Below, piece by piece: positions 16,305 to 24,030 of a DNA stretch of 64,000 bases. Position numbers and translations under genes: made by a program. Source of the DNA: Oceanitalea sp047302425. GTDB taxonomy: Bacteria > Actinomycetota > Actinomycetes > Actinomycetales > Actinomycetaceae. The stretch covers positions 62,001 to 126,000 of the forward strand of contig NZ_CP154855.1 of assembly GCF_047302425.1 (NCBI RefSeq), in the 5' to 3' direction. A model generated the notes under the pieces. It worked only from the letters and a program-made list of their open reading frames with translations, searched no databases and was not told the origin of the DNA. Positions within the stretch are counted from its first letter, which is position 1; the number at the start of each line of letters is the position of its first letter.

Positions 16305-17666
16305 GTGACCACAGTGCCCGTGACGCCACGCCCCACGCAGCGCCGCCGCTTCGGCTGGCCCGTCTACGCCTGGAGCCTGTGGGACTGGGGCTCGGCCGCC
16401 TTCAACGCCGTCATCACGACCTTCGTCTTCACCGTCTACATCACCAACGCGGACCTCTTCGGCGCCGGCGCCTCGCAGAAGCTCGGCTGGGTGCTCGCGG
16501 GCGCCGGGGCCCTCATCGCCGTGTGCGCCCCGGTGGCGGGCCTGCGCTCGGACCGCTCGGGGCGGCGGACCTTCTGGCTGGCCGTCAACACGATGGTCGT
16601 CGTCGTCATCTCCGCGTCCCTGTTCTTCGTCGCGCCCGGGCCGGAGAACCTGTGGCTGGGGCTGGTGCTCCTCGCGGTGGGCAACATCTTCTTCGAGCTC
16701 GCCTCGGTCAACTACTACGCGATGCTCAACGGGCTCTCGACGCCGCAGACGGTCGGCCGGGTGTCCGGCCTCGGGTGGGGGCTGGGCTACATCGGCGGCA
16801 TCGTCCTCCTCCTCATCGTCTACTTCGGCCTCATCAGCCCGGACGTCGGGCTCTTCGGGATCACCTCGGAGAACGGCATGGACGTGCGCGTGGCGATGCT
16901 CATCTGCGCGGGCTGGACCCTCGTCTTCTCCCTGCCGGTGATCCTCACCGTCCGCGACGACCGCTCCTCCCGCGGCACGATGCCCCGCCTGGGCGTCATC
17001 GGCTCCTACCGGCTGCTGTTCCGCTCGGTGGCGAACGTGTGGCGGCAGGACCACCACACCGTCTTCTTCCTCGGTGCCAGCGCGATCTTCCGCGACGGCC
17101 TGGCGGGCGTCTTCACCTTCGGTGGGGTCATCGCCGCCACGGTCTTCGGCTTCGCGCCCGGTGAGGTCATCGTCTTCGGCGTCGCCGCCAACCTCGTCGC
17201 GGGGGTGGCGACGATCACCTTCGGGGCGCTGGACGACCTCCTCGGCCCCAAGCGGGTCATCGTCGGCTCGCTCGTCGCGATGATCCTCGCCGGCCTCGGC
17301 GTCTTCTTCCTCCACGAGCGCGGCGCCGTCGTCTTCTGGTCCCTCGGCCTGCTCCTGTGCGTCTTCGTCGGCCCGGCCCAGTCCGCCTCGCGCACCTTCC
17401 TCGCCCGCCTCATCCCCAAGGGCAAGGAGGGTGAGCTCTTCGGCCTGTACGCCACCACCGGCCGGGCCGTGAGCTTCCTCGCCCCCGCGGCCTTCTCCCT
17501 CGCCATCGCTGTCGGCGCCGGCGTCACCGGCCAGAGCGCCGCCGACGCGGAGTACTGGGGCATCCTCGGCGTCGTCGCCGTCCTCACCCTCGGCCTGCTC
17601 CTCCTGCTGCCCGTGCGCAGCCGGGTGCGCAGCGAGAGCGCCCTGCACGAGCCGCCGCCGGCCTGA
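16305..17666 (+). CDS. UMF1-family MFS transporter (Atg22-like)
   Basis: 453 residues from the GTG at 16305, with about 12 hydrophobic segments. The N-terminal signature WPVYAWSLWDWGSAAFNAVITTFVFTVYIT is typical of the UMF1 branch related to fungal vacuolar effluxers, and GLGWGLGYIGGIVLLLIVY is the second family landmark. The substrate is unknown. In fungi Atg22 exports amino acids from the vacuole, but that should not be carried over. A TACGGT hexamer (16293-16298) lies six bases before the start, so the transcript is probably leaderless. It interrupts the usual ispF-cysS order. Confidence 0.88.
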   Translation: MTTVPVTPRPTQRRRFGWPVYAWSLWDWGSAAFNAVITTFVFTVYITNADLFGAGASQKLGWVLAGAGALIAVCAPVAGLRSDRSGRRTFWLAVNTMVVVVISASLFFVAPGPENLWLGLVLLAVGNIFFELASVNYYAMLNGLSTPQTVGRVSGLGWGLGYIGGIVLLLIVYFGLISPDVGLFGITSENGMDVRVAMLICAGWTLVFSLPVILTVRDDRSSRGTMPRLGVIGSYRLLFRSVANVWRQDHHTVFFLGASAIFRDGLAGVFTFGGVIAATVFGFAPGEVIVFGVAANLVAGVATITFGALDDLLGPKRVIVGSLVAMILAGLGVFFLHERGAVVFWSLGLLLCVFVGPAQSASRTFLARLIPKGKEGELFGLYATTGRAVSFLAPAAFSLAIAVGAGVTGQSAADAEYWGILGVVAVLTLGLLLLLPVRSRVRSESALHEPPPA

Positions 17667-17685
17667 GCCTCGCTACCCTGGCGCC

Positions 17686-18162
17686 ATGCTGCCGCGCACC
17701 GGGATCGGGACCGACGTCCACGCCTTCGCCCCCGAGGGCAGCGACCGCCCGCTCCACGTCGCCTGCCTCGAGTGGCCGGGTGAGGTGGGCCTGGAGGGCC
17801 ACTCCGACGGCGACGTCGCCGCGCACGCCGCCTGCGACGCGCTCCTGTCCGCGGCGGGCCTGGGGGACCTCGGCTCCCGTTTCGGCACCGCCGACCCGCG
17901 CTGGGCCGGCGCCTCGGGGGCCGAGCTCCTCGCGGCCACCGCGGCCCTCGTCCGCGAGGCCGGGTACGAGATCGGGAACGTCGCCGTCCAGGTCGTCGGG
18001 AACCGCCCGCGGATCGGCCGCCGGCGCGAGGAGGCGGCCGAGGCGATGAGCCGTGCCCTCGGCGCACCCGTCAGCCTGTCGGCGACGACGACGGACGGAC
18101 TCGGCTTCGCGGGGCGCGGGGAGGGGCTGCTCGCCGTCGCGACCGCGCTCGTCGCCCGCTGA
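17686..18162 (+). CDS. ispF: 2-C-methyl-D-erythritol 2,4-cyclodiphosphate synthase
   Basis: 158 residues. It cyclises CDP-methylerythritol 2-phosphate with loss of CMP in the MEP isoprenoid pathway. Metal ligands are seen in GIGTDVHAF (D10, H12) and GHSDGDVAAHAACDA (H47), with TTTDGLGFAGRGEG near the C-terminus. Activity needs a trimer. It lies 19 bases after the transporter gene but has its own TACCCT hexamer (17674-17679) six bases before the ATG. Unusually, it is separated from and opposite in strand to ispD (19026-19754). Confidence 0.95.
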   Translation: MLPRTGIGTDVHAFAPEGSDRPLHVACLEWPGEVGLEGHSDGDVAAHAACDALLSAAGLGDLGSRFGTADPRWAGASGAELLAATAALVREAGYEIGNVAVQVVGNRPRIGRRREEAAEAMSRALGAPVSLSATTTDGLGFAGRGEGLLAVATALVAR

Positions 18163-18187
18163 CACCCGCCCGGTGTGTGGGCGGGTG
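18163..18187 (+). terminator. hairpin terminator after ispF
   Basis: cacccgccc (18163-18171) pairs perfectly with gggcgggtg (18179-18187) around a seven-base loop, directly after the ispF stop. Confidence 0.6.
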
Positions 18188-18247
18188 AGTCACCGATGTG
18201 CCGCCGGTCACTAGCATGGCGGGGACCCGACCAGCGAAAGGCCTGAC

Positions 18248-19039
18248 ATGAGCGAGACGCCCCCCGGAGGCTCGTCCGGAGAGTTCCCGGGCTCCACCCC
18301 TCCGCCCCCGCCGGGCTCGACCCCTCCCCCGCACGGCTCCACCCCGCCGCCCCCGCCGCCCGGGCAGGGCGGCCTGTACGGCCAGCAGCCGCCGTCCGGC
18401 CAGCAGCCGTATGGCCAGCAGTACGGGCAGCAGCCCTATGGCCAGTCGCCGTACGGTCAGCCCGGTCAGCAGCCCTACGGCCAGCAGCCTCCGGGCCAGC
18501 AGCCCTACGGCCAGCAGCCCCCGTACTACGCCCAGCCGGCGCCCGCCTACTCCACCGCCGGCCAGCCGGCCGAGCTCGGCACCCGGTTCCTCGCCCGGCT
18601 CATCGACTTCATCATCCTCGGCATCGTCAACGGGATCATCAACGGCATCTTCGGCAGGGATGCCGTCAACACCCTCCTCACCACTGGCCGCGTGGACTAC
18701 GGCGCCATCGCGCTGACCACCCTCATCACCACGGCGATCACCGTCGCCTACTTCGTCGTCCTCGAGTCCACCAGGGGCCAGACGCTCGGCAAGATGCTCC
18801 TCAAGGTGCGGACGGTCGGCGCCGGCGGGGCGACGCCCACGACGGCCGAGGCGTTCAAGCGCAACGCCTGGACGGCGCTGAGCCTCCTGTCCCTCGTCCC
18901 ACTCCTCGGCTGGCTCGGCAGCCTGCTCCAGCTCGCCGCCGTCATCGCGATCGCCGTGACGATCAGCAGCAACACCGCCACCCGCCAGGGCTGGCACGAC
19001 AAGTTCGCCGGTGGCACCCGGGTGGTCAGGACGGCCTGA
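18248..19039 (+). CDS. RDD family membrane protein with Gln/Pro/Tyr/Gly repeat N-terminus
   Basis: 263 residues. Residues 1-105 are disordered: Pro-rich, then about ten repeats of a YGQQP(Y)GQ type. The RDD domain follows (LGTRFLARLIDFIILGIVNGIING, then LESTRGQTLGKMLLKVRTV), with three hydrophobic segments and the ending NTATRQGWHDKFAGGTRVV. RDD proteins are poorly defined; some take part in ion exchange. Repeats of this sort can drive clustering, but nothing here shows it. A TAGCAT hexamer lies at about 18213 and GAAAGG precedes the ATG. The 3' end overlaps the convergent ispD by 14 bases. Confidence 0.85.
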   Translation: MSETPPGGSSGEFPGSTPPPPPGSTPPPHGSTPPPPPPGQGGLYGQQPPSGQQPYGQQYGQQPYGQSPYGQPGQQPYGQQPPGQQPYGQQPPYYAQPAPAYSTAGQPAELGTRFLARLIDFIILGIVNGIINGIFGRDAVNTLLTTGRVDYGAIALTTLITTAITVAYFVVLESTRGQTLGKMLLKVRTVGAGGATPTTAEAFKRNAWTALSLLSLVPLLGWLGSLLQLAAVIAIAVTISSNTATRQGWHDKFAGGTRVVRTA

Positions 19040-19754
19040 GCAGCCGCTCCGCCAGCTCGAGGTCGGCGGGGGTGGTGATCTTCAGCGCCGCCGCCTCACC
19101 CGGGACGAGGAGGACCTCCTCGCCCAGCAGCTCGACCAGGCCCGCGTCGTCCGAGACGGCGCGGGCCTCGTCGTCGGCGCGCTCGGCGCCCAGCCGGTGC
19201 GCCCGCTCGAGCAGCTCACGGGCGAAGCCCTGCGGCGTCTGGACGGCACGCAGCGCGGACCGCTCGGGCGTCTCGACGACCCGCATCCCACCGTCGGGCA
19301 GGTCGACCACCCGCTTGACCGTGTCCGTCACGGGTACCCCGGGCACGACGGCGCCGGCACCGGCCGCGAGGGCGGCGACGACGCGGCGGACGAGCTCGGG
19401 GCCGGCGAGGCAGCGCGCGGCGTCGTGGACGAGGACGGCCCGGCAGCCGGGCGCGACGTCGTCGAGGGCGGAGAGACCGGCGGCGACTGAGGCCTGCCGG
19501 GTCGCCCCGCCGACGACCACCCGGACGGGAACCGCAGTGCCGGGCACCCGGTCGCCCGGGAAGAGCGCGGCGAGCTCCTCGCGGTGGGCCTCAGGGGCCG
19601 TGACGACGACGCCGTCGACCACCCCGGAGGCGGCCAGCCCGCGCGCCGCATGGAGGACGAGGGGGGTCCCGCCCAGCGGGACGAGCGCCTTGGGCAGCGT
19701 GTGCCCGAGGCGGGTGCCGGAGCCGGCAGCCGTGAGGACCGCGGCGCAGCGCAC
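19026..19754 (-). CDS. ispD: 2-C-methyl-D-erythritol 4-phosphate cytidylyltransferase
   Basis: 242 residues. It transfers CMP to methylerythritol 4-phosphate in the MEP pathway. The nucleotide-binding signature is LTAAGSGTRLGHTLPKALVPLGG (about 7-29); VLVHDAARCLAGPELVRRV and PVTDTVKRVV are the other family blocks. It follows carD on the minus strand after five bases, the usual actinobacterial pair. Its end overlaps the RDD gene on the opposite strand by 14 bases. Confidence 0.94.
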   Translation of the reverse strand: MRCAAVLTAAGSGTRLGHTLPKALVPLGGTPLVLHAARGLAASGVVDGVVVTAPEAHREELAALFPGDRVPGTAVPVRVVVGGATRQASVAAGLSALDDVAPGCRAVLVHDAARCLAGPELVRRVVAALAAGAGAVVPGVPVTDTVKRVVDLPDGGMRVVETPERSALRAVQTPQGFARELLERAHRLGAERADDEARAVSDDAGLVELLGEEVLLVPGEAAALKITTPADLELAERLLRPS

Positions 19755-19759
19755 GTGGG

Positions 19760-20242
19760 TCAGGAGGCGAGGACGTCGTCGAGCATGGCCTCGGCCTTGT
19801 CCTCCTCCGTGCGCTCGGCGAGTGCGAGCTCGGAGACGAGGATCTGGCGGGCCTTGGCGAGCATGCGCTTCTCGCCGGCGGACAGGCCGCGGTCCTGGTC
19901 GCGGCGGGAGAGGTCGCGCACGACCTCGGCGACCTTGATGACGTCACCGGAGGCGATCTTCTCGACGTTCGCCTTGTACCGACGCGACCAGTTCGTCGGC
20001 TCCTCGGTGTAGGGCGCGCGCAGCACCTCGAAGACCCGCTCGAGGCCCTCCTTGCCGACGACGTCGCGGACACCGACGAGGTCGACGTTGTCCGCGGGGA
20101 CCTCGATGGTGAGGTCGCCCTGGGCCACGCGGAGCTTGAGGTAGAGCTTCTCCTCGCCCCTGATGACCTTCTTCGAGATCGCCTCGATGAGGGCGGCTCC
20201 GTGGTGGGGGTAAACGACGGTCTCACCGACGGTGAAGGTCAT
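19760..20242 (-). CDS. carD: CarD-type RNA polymerase-binding transcription factor
   Basis: 160 residues. The N-terminal RNA polymerase-interacting Tudor-like domain starts MTFTVGETVVYPHHGAALIEAI and the C-terminal helical DNA-binding domain holds TNWSRRYKANVEKI. CarD binds the polymerase beta subunit and stabilises open complexes, especially at rRNA promoters, in mycobacteria. Two ATGs are possible. The upstream one (20251) lies only one base from AAGGAG, while the one at 20242 lies ten bases away and matches the family N-terminus, so 20242 is chosen. ispD follows after five bases. Confidence 0.95.
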   Translation of the reverse strand: MTFTVGETVVYPHHGAALIEAISKKVIRGEEKLYLKLRVAQGDLTIEVPADNVDLVGVRDVVGKEGLERVFEVLRAPYTEEPTNWSRRYKANVEKIASGDVIKVAEVVRDLSRRDQDRGLSAGEKRMLAKARQILVSELALAERTEEDKAEAMLDDVLAS

Positions 20243-20275
20243 AGTGGTCATGCTCCTTGGTCGCGAGGAATACTC

Positions 20276-20302
20276 ATTCTAGCACGCTGAAATGGCGCCA
20301 TT
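20276..20302 (-). promoter_or_regulatory. carD promoter with a 12-base palindrome
   Basis: On the minus strand, TAGAAT (20276-20281) is a good -10 element about 25 bases before the carD ribosome binding site. A perfect palindrome, aatggcgccatt, covers 20291-20302 in the spacer/-35 region, a place where a bound protein would interfere. Confidence 0.45.
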
Positions 20303-20434
20303 CCGCGGGTTCCGCATACCTGTGCACGGCCGTGAGGGTGCGCGGGCACGTGGCCGGGATCGCGTGGGGCGACCGCGCGATGAGCTCCCCGGGCCCGGTA
20401 GCCTGGGGGGGACACGTCGACGAAGGAGACCGTC

Positions 20435-20893
20435 TTGGCCCGCTTCCACCACCTGCTTCGTGGCGCCGCAGTGCTCGGCGCCTCCGCGCTCGTCGCCGGC
20501 TGCAGCGTGATGACCCCCATCCAGACCGCCGAGCTCTACAACGCGGGCGACGGCGTGCGGGTCGAGGTCACCGAGGACATCCGGGCCGAGAACCTCATGG
20601 TCCTCGCCGAGGACGAGGGCGAGGAGGGCCAGGTCTTCGGCACGCTCGTCAACGACAGCCAGGAGGACGTCGTCTTCTCCGTGACGATCGGCGACGGCGG
20701 GATCCGCGTCCCGCTCGAGGCGGACGAGCACGTCGTGCTCGGCGTCGACGAGGTCGTCGTCGTCCCGCAGACGCCGGTCGCCCCGGGCGCCGTCGCCGAG
20801 GGCCTGGTCGAGGTCAGCGGCTTCGGCACGGTCTCCGCGAACGTCCCCGTCCTCGACTCCACGCTCCCGCAGTACGCCGACTACGTGCCGTGA
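20435..20893 (+). CDS. putative lipoprotein, function unknown
   Basis: 152 residues from a TTG at 20435, chosen because GAAGGAGA (20422-20429) lies close upstream and the signal peptide begins here (MARFHHLLRGAAVLGASALVAGCS). The lipobox LVAGC gives lipidation at about Cys23. The mature part is an acidic beta-rich domain with a likely immunoglobulin-like pattern (GTLVNDSQEDVVFSVTIGDGG), as in small actinobacterial lipoproteins of unknown role. A TAGCCT hexamer lies at about 20399-20404. It is divergent from carD and converges on pstS. Confidence 0.75.
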   Translation: MARFHHLLRGAAVLGASALVAGCSVMTPIQTAELYNAGDGVRVEVTEDIRAENLMVLAEDEGEEGQVFGTLVNDSQEDVVFSVTIGDGGIRVPLEADEHVVLGVDEVVVVPQTPVAPGAVAEGLVEVSGFGTVSANVPVLDSTLPQYADYVP

Positions 20894-20902
20894 CGGGCGG
20901 GG

Positions 20903-21979
20903 TCAGTCGCCGGCAGGCCCCTCGATGCGGTCGACGGCGGCCATGACCCGCTCGCGCAGCTCGGGGGAGATCGGCGCCGCCCCGGCCACCTCGGGTGACG
21001 CCGCACGCTCCTGACCGTCCTCGCTGGCGATGTAGCTGAGCAGCGCCTGCACGGCGTCGGCCTTCTGCGCGGTGTCGTAGCGGGTGCAGGCGATCGTGTA
21101 GGAGACCAGGACGACGGGGTAGGCGCCCGACGCCTCGGTCGCCCGGTCGAGCTCGATGATGAGCCGGGTGTCGGTCGCTCCCTCCGCTGCCGGGGAGGCG
21201 TCGACGACGGCGGCCGCCGCCTCCGGGGAGAAGGGCACGAACTCCTCGCCCACGCCCACCGCGACGGTGCCGAGCTCCTCGGTCACCTGGGAGGCGTCGA
21301 CGTAGCCGATGGTGCCCTCGGCGGCCTCGAGCGTGGAGACCACGCCGACGTTCTGCTGGCCGGAGTGGGTGCCGCTGCGCGGCCACGTGCTGCTCGGCTC
21401 GTGCGGCCACGCCTCCCCCGCCGCCTCGGCGAGGTACTCGGTGAAGTTCTCGGTGGTCCCGGAGTCGTCGGAGCGGTTGACGGGCACGACGGCGAGGTCG
21501 GGTAGGTCCACGCCGGGGTTGGTCTCGGCGATCGCGGGGTCGTCCCAGCGCTCGATCTGGCCGTCGAACATCCGGGCGATGACCTCCGGCGCGAGCTGGA
21601 GGTGCTCGACGCCGAGCTCGGGCAGGTGGTAGGCGACGGCGATCGGCGAGATGTACAGCGGCAGCTCGAGGACCTCCCCGCCCTCGCAGCGCTCGGCGGC
21701 CTCGACGGCCTCCTCGTCGTCGAGGTGCGCGTCGGAGCCGGCGAAGTCGACGGCGCCGGTGATGAACATCTCCCGGCCCGCACCGGACCCGGTGGGGTCG
21801 TAGGAGGCGAGGATGTCGGGCCGCAGGTCGTGCAGGCCGGCGAGCCAGGCCTGCATGGCGATCTCCTGGGAGGAGGCACCCGCCCCGGCGATCGAGGCGG
21901 AGTCACCGCCGCAGCCGGCGGCGGTGAGCGCGACCAGCACCGTCCCGGCCGCGATCCGTCGTCCCGTGCCCTTGATCAT
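20903..21979 (-). CDS. pstS: phosphate ABC transporter substrate-binding lipoprotein
   Basis: 358 residues. The lipobox is LTAAGCGG (Cys about 23). Mature landmarks of PstS follow: GAGASSQEIAMQAWLAG, DPTGSGAGREMFITGAVDFAGSDA (phosphate-binding Ser/Gly/Asp loop), VNRSDDSGTTENFTEYL and GTIGYVDASQV. It captures phosphate outside the membrane for a PstCAB importer, which is not in the window. It follows regX3 on the same strand after only 42 bases, so a senX3-regX3-pstS transcript is likely. Confidence 0.93.
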   Translation of the reverse strand: MIKGTGRRIAAGTVLVALTAAGCGGDSASIAGAGASSQEIAMQAWLAGLHDLRPDILASYDPTGSGAGREMFITGAVDFAGSDAHLDDEEAVEAAERCEGGEVLELPLYISPIAVAYHLPELGVEHLQLAPEVIARMFDGQIERWDDPAIAETNPGVDLPDLAVVPVNRSDDSGTTENFTEYLAEAAGEAWPHEPSSTWPRSGTHSGQQNVGVVSTLEAAEGTIGYVDASQVTEELGTVAVGVGEEFVPFSPEAAAAVVDASPAAEGATDTRLIIELDRATEASGAYPVVLVSYTIACTRYDTAQKADAVQALLSYIASEDGQERAASPEVAGAAPISPELRERVMAAVDRIEGPAGD

Positions 21980-22021
21980 CCCGCTCCCTGTCGTTCAGGC
22001 ATCCAGCAGCAAGACGACAGG

Positions 22022-22720
22022 TTACGGGGTCCGCTCCGGTGCGACGAGCTTGTACCCCAGGCCCCGGACGGTGAGGAGCGTCTCGGGCGCCGAGGGGTCG
22101 CGCTCGATCTTCGCGCGGATGCGCTTGACGTGGACGTCGAGGGTCTTGGTGTCCCCGACGTAGTCCGCGCCCCACACCCGGTCGATGAGCTGGCCCCGGG
22201 TGAGGACGTGGTCGGCGTTGCGCAGGAGAACCTCGAGCAGCTCGAACTCCCGCAGCGGCATCCGCACGGGCTCGCCGTCGACGTGGAGCTCGTGGCGGCC
22301 CACGTCCATGCGCACCCGTCCCACCTCGAGCACCCCGCCGGCCTCCTCCGCCGCCGGCTCGGCGCCACGGCGCAGCACGGCCCGCACGCGGGCGACGAGC
22401 TCGCGGTAGGAGTAGGGCTTGGTCACGTAGTCGTCGGCGCCGAGCTCGAGGCCCAGGACCTTGTCGAACTCGTCGTCCTTGGCGGTGAGCATGATGACCG
22501 GGGTGCTGCCCTGCCGGCGCAGCTCGCGGCACACCTCGGTGCCGGACATCCCCGGGAGCATGAGGTCGAGGAGAACGAGGTCCGGGGCGGAGCGGGCGTA
22601 GGCGGTGAGCGCGTCGGTGCCGTTGTCGACGGCGACGACGTCGTACCCGTCGCGCTCGAGCTGGTAGGTGAGCGGCTCGCGGTAGGACTCCTCGTCCTCG
22701 ACGAGCAGGATCGTCGTCAT
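22022..22720 (-). CDS. regX3: OmpR-family response regulator RegX3
   Basis: 232 residues. The receiver domain holds LLVEDEES, the phospho-acceptor D52 in LVLLDLMLPGMSG and the switch lysine in YVTKPYSYREL. The winged-helix domain ends with RIRAKIERDPSAPETLLTVRGLGYKL. Pairing with SenX3 and the nearby pstS and phoU identify it as the phosphate-response regulator. The frame extends upstream to 22825, but the ATG at 22720 overlaps the senX3 stop (ATGA) and starts the receiver domain. Its probable binding site is the repeat set at 23951-23979. Confidence 0.95.
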   Translation of the reverse strand: MTTILLVEDEESYREPLTYQLERDGYDVVAVDNGTDALTAYARSAPDLVLLDLMLPGMSGTEVCRELRRQGSTPVIMLTAKDDEFDKVLGLELGADDYVTKPYSYRELVARVRAVLRRGAEPAAEEAGGVLEVGRVRMDVGRHELHVDGEPVRMPLREFELLEVLLRNADHVLTRGQLIDRVWGADYVGDTKTLDVHVKRIRAKIERDPSAPETLLTVRGLGYKLVAPERTP

Positions 22721-23889
22721 GGCTGTGCGGGGGCTCCTGTCGTGGGGGTGGGTGCCGCCGTCGTCGGCGGGTCGGCGAGGGGCAGGACGAGGGTGAAGGT
22801 CGAGCCGGCACCGGGCTTGGACCACAGCTCGACCTCCCCGCCGTGGTCGGCGGCGACGTGCTTGACGATGCTCAGGCCCAGGCCGGTCCCTCCGGTGCGC
22901 CGCGCCCGGGCGGGGTCGCCGCGGTAGAAGCGCTCGAAGATCCGCTCCTGCTGGGCGGGCGGGATGCCCTCACCCTGGTCGACGACGGCGATACGCACGT
23001 TCCCGGCGTCCCGCGCCACGCCCACCGACACCCGTCCCAGGGGGTCGGAGTGGCGCAGCGCGTTGTCGAGCAGGTTGCGCACGGCGGTGGTGAGGAGGTC
23101 GGCGTCGCCGAAGACGTGCAGGCCCTGCTCGCCGCCGACGGCGAGGGTGATCCGCCGGGACTCGGCCTCCACCCGCACCCGGTCGGCTGCCTCGGCGATG
23201 ACGGTGTCGACCGCGACGAGCTCGGAGTCGACGAGCGCATCCGGCTCCTGGAGGCGGGAGAGGTCGATGATCTCCTGGACGAGGGCGGTGAGGCGGCGGG
23301 ACTCGCGGCGCATCTGCGCGGTGAAGCGCCGGACGGCGGCCGGGTCGTCGGCGGCCTCCTCGAGGGTCTCACTGAGCAGGGCCAGCGCCCCGACCGGCGT
23401 CTTGAGCTCGTGGGAGACGTTGGCGACGAAGTCGCGCCGCACCTGGTCCAGGCGCCGGGCACCGGTGTGGTCGTCGGCGACGACGAGCACCCGCCCCTCC
23501 GACAGCGGCACGACGCGCAGCTGGAGGATCATCTCGCCGGCGCCGGCGAGCGGTCCGCGCGGCAGGCTGAGCTCACGCTCGTGCGCCTGCCCGTCGGCGC
23601 GGACGCGCTCGACGAGCTCGGCGACGGCCGGCAGCGCGACGCGCCCGGAGCGCACGAGGCCGTAGCTGTAGGCCGAGGGGCTGGCCTGGAGGACCGAGCC
23701 GCCCGCGTCGAGGACGAGGACGGAGGAGCGCAGCGCCCGCAGCAGCTGCCGCGCGTCCTTGCTCACGCCGTCGGCGGCGGGGGTGACGGCCGGGGCGCGG
23801 CGGGGCCGCGACGGGAAGAACCCGCGCACCAGGGCACCGAGGCCGAGCCCCACCAGGGCGACGACGACGAAAGGCCAGATCCCCTCCAC
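22717..23889 (-). CDS. senX3: sensor histidine kinase SenX3
   Basis: 390 residues. One N-terminal membrane segment (WPFVVVALVGLGLGALVRGFF) is followed by a PAS-like region, then the HisKA box FVANVSHELKTPVGALALLSE (phospho-His) and a full ATPase domain: N box LLDNALRHSD, G1 VVDQGEGIP, F box RIFERFYRGD and G2 RTGGTGLGLSIVKH. It phosphorylates RegX3 when phosphate is scarce, on present understanding through PhoU and the Pst transporter. The GTG start at 23889 has TACCCT seven bases upstream and no Shine-Dalgarno sequence. Confidence 0.94.
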   Translation of the reverse strand: MEGIWPFVVVALVGLGLGALVRGFFPSRPRRAPAVTPAADGVSKDARQLLRALRSSVLVLDAGGSVLQASPSAYSYGLVRSGRVALPAVAELVERVRADGQAHERELSLPRGPLAGAGEMILQLRVVPLSEGRVLVVADDHTGARRLDQVRRDFVANVSHELKTPVGALALLSETLEEAADDPAAVRRFTAQMRRESRRLTALVQEIIDLSRLQEPDALVDSELVAVDTVIAEAADRVRVEAESRRITLAVGGEQGLHVFGDADLLTTAVRNLLDNALRHSDPLGRVSVGVARDAGNVRIAVVDQGEGIPPAQQERIFERFYRGDPARARRTGGTGLGLSIVKHVAADHGGEVELWSKPGAGSTFTLVLPLADPPTTAAPTPTTGAPAQP

Positions 23890-23950
23890 GTGTCCGAGGG
23901 TAAGCCCCTCCGCGCCCTCCCGGACCAGGCCGTCCGCCCCGGCTCCGGGC

Positions 23951-23999
23951 GTTCACCGGGCAGCCACCTGTCGTTCACCGCTGCCTGGAACGCTACGGT
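23951..23999 (+). promoter_or_regulatory. PHO box and -10 element between senX3 and phoU
   Basis: GTTCACC occurs at 23951-23957 and 23973-23979, exactly two 11-base steps apart, with a degenerate unit (agccacc, 23962-23968) between. Direct 11-base repeats of GTTCACC are the known box of PhoP/RegX3-type regulators. The last unit sits at the -35 position of phoU, whose -10 is TACGGT (23994-23999), as expected for activation. Confidence 0.8.
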
Positions 24000-24030
24000 T
24001 GGATCACGACGAGACCGAGGAGAGCGAAAC

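Noticed and set aside
18380..18540. Short regular repeats that could suggest a CRISPR or tandem-repeat locus
   Set aside because: They are in-frame codons for the YGQQP-type repeats of the RDD protein. Units are short and coding, with no spacers.
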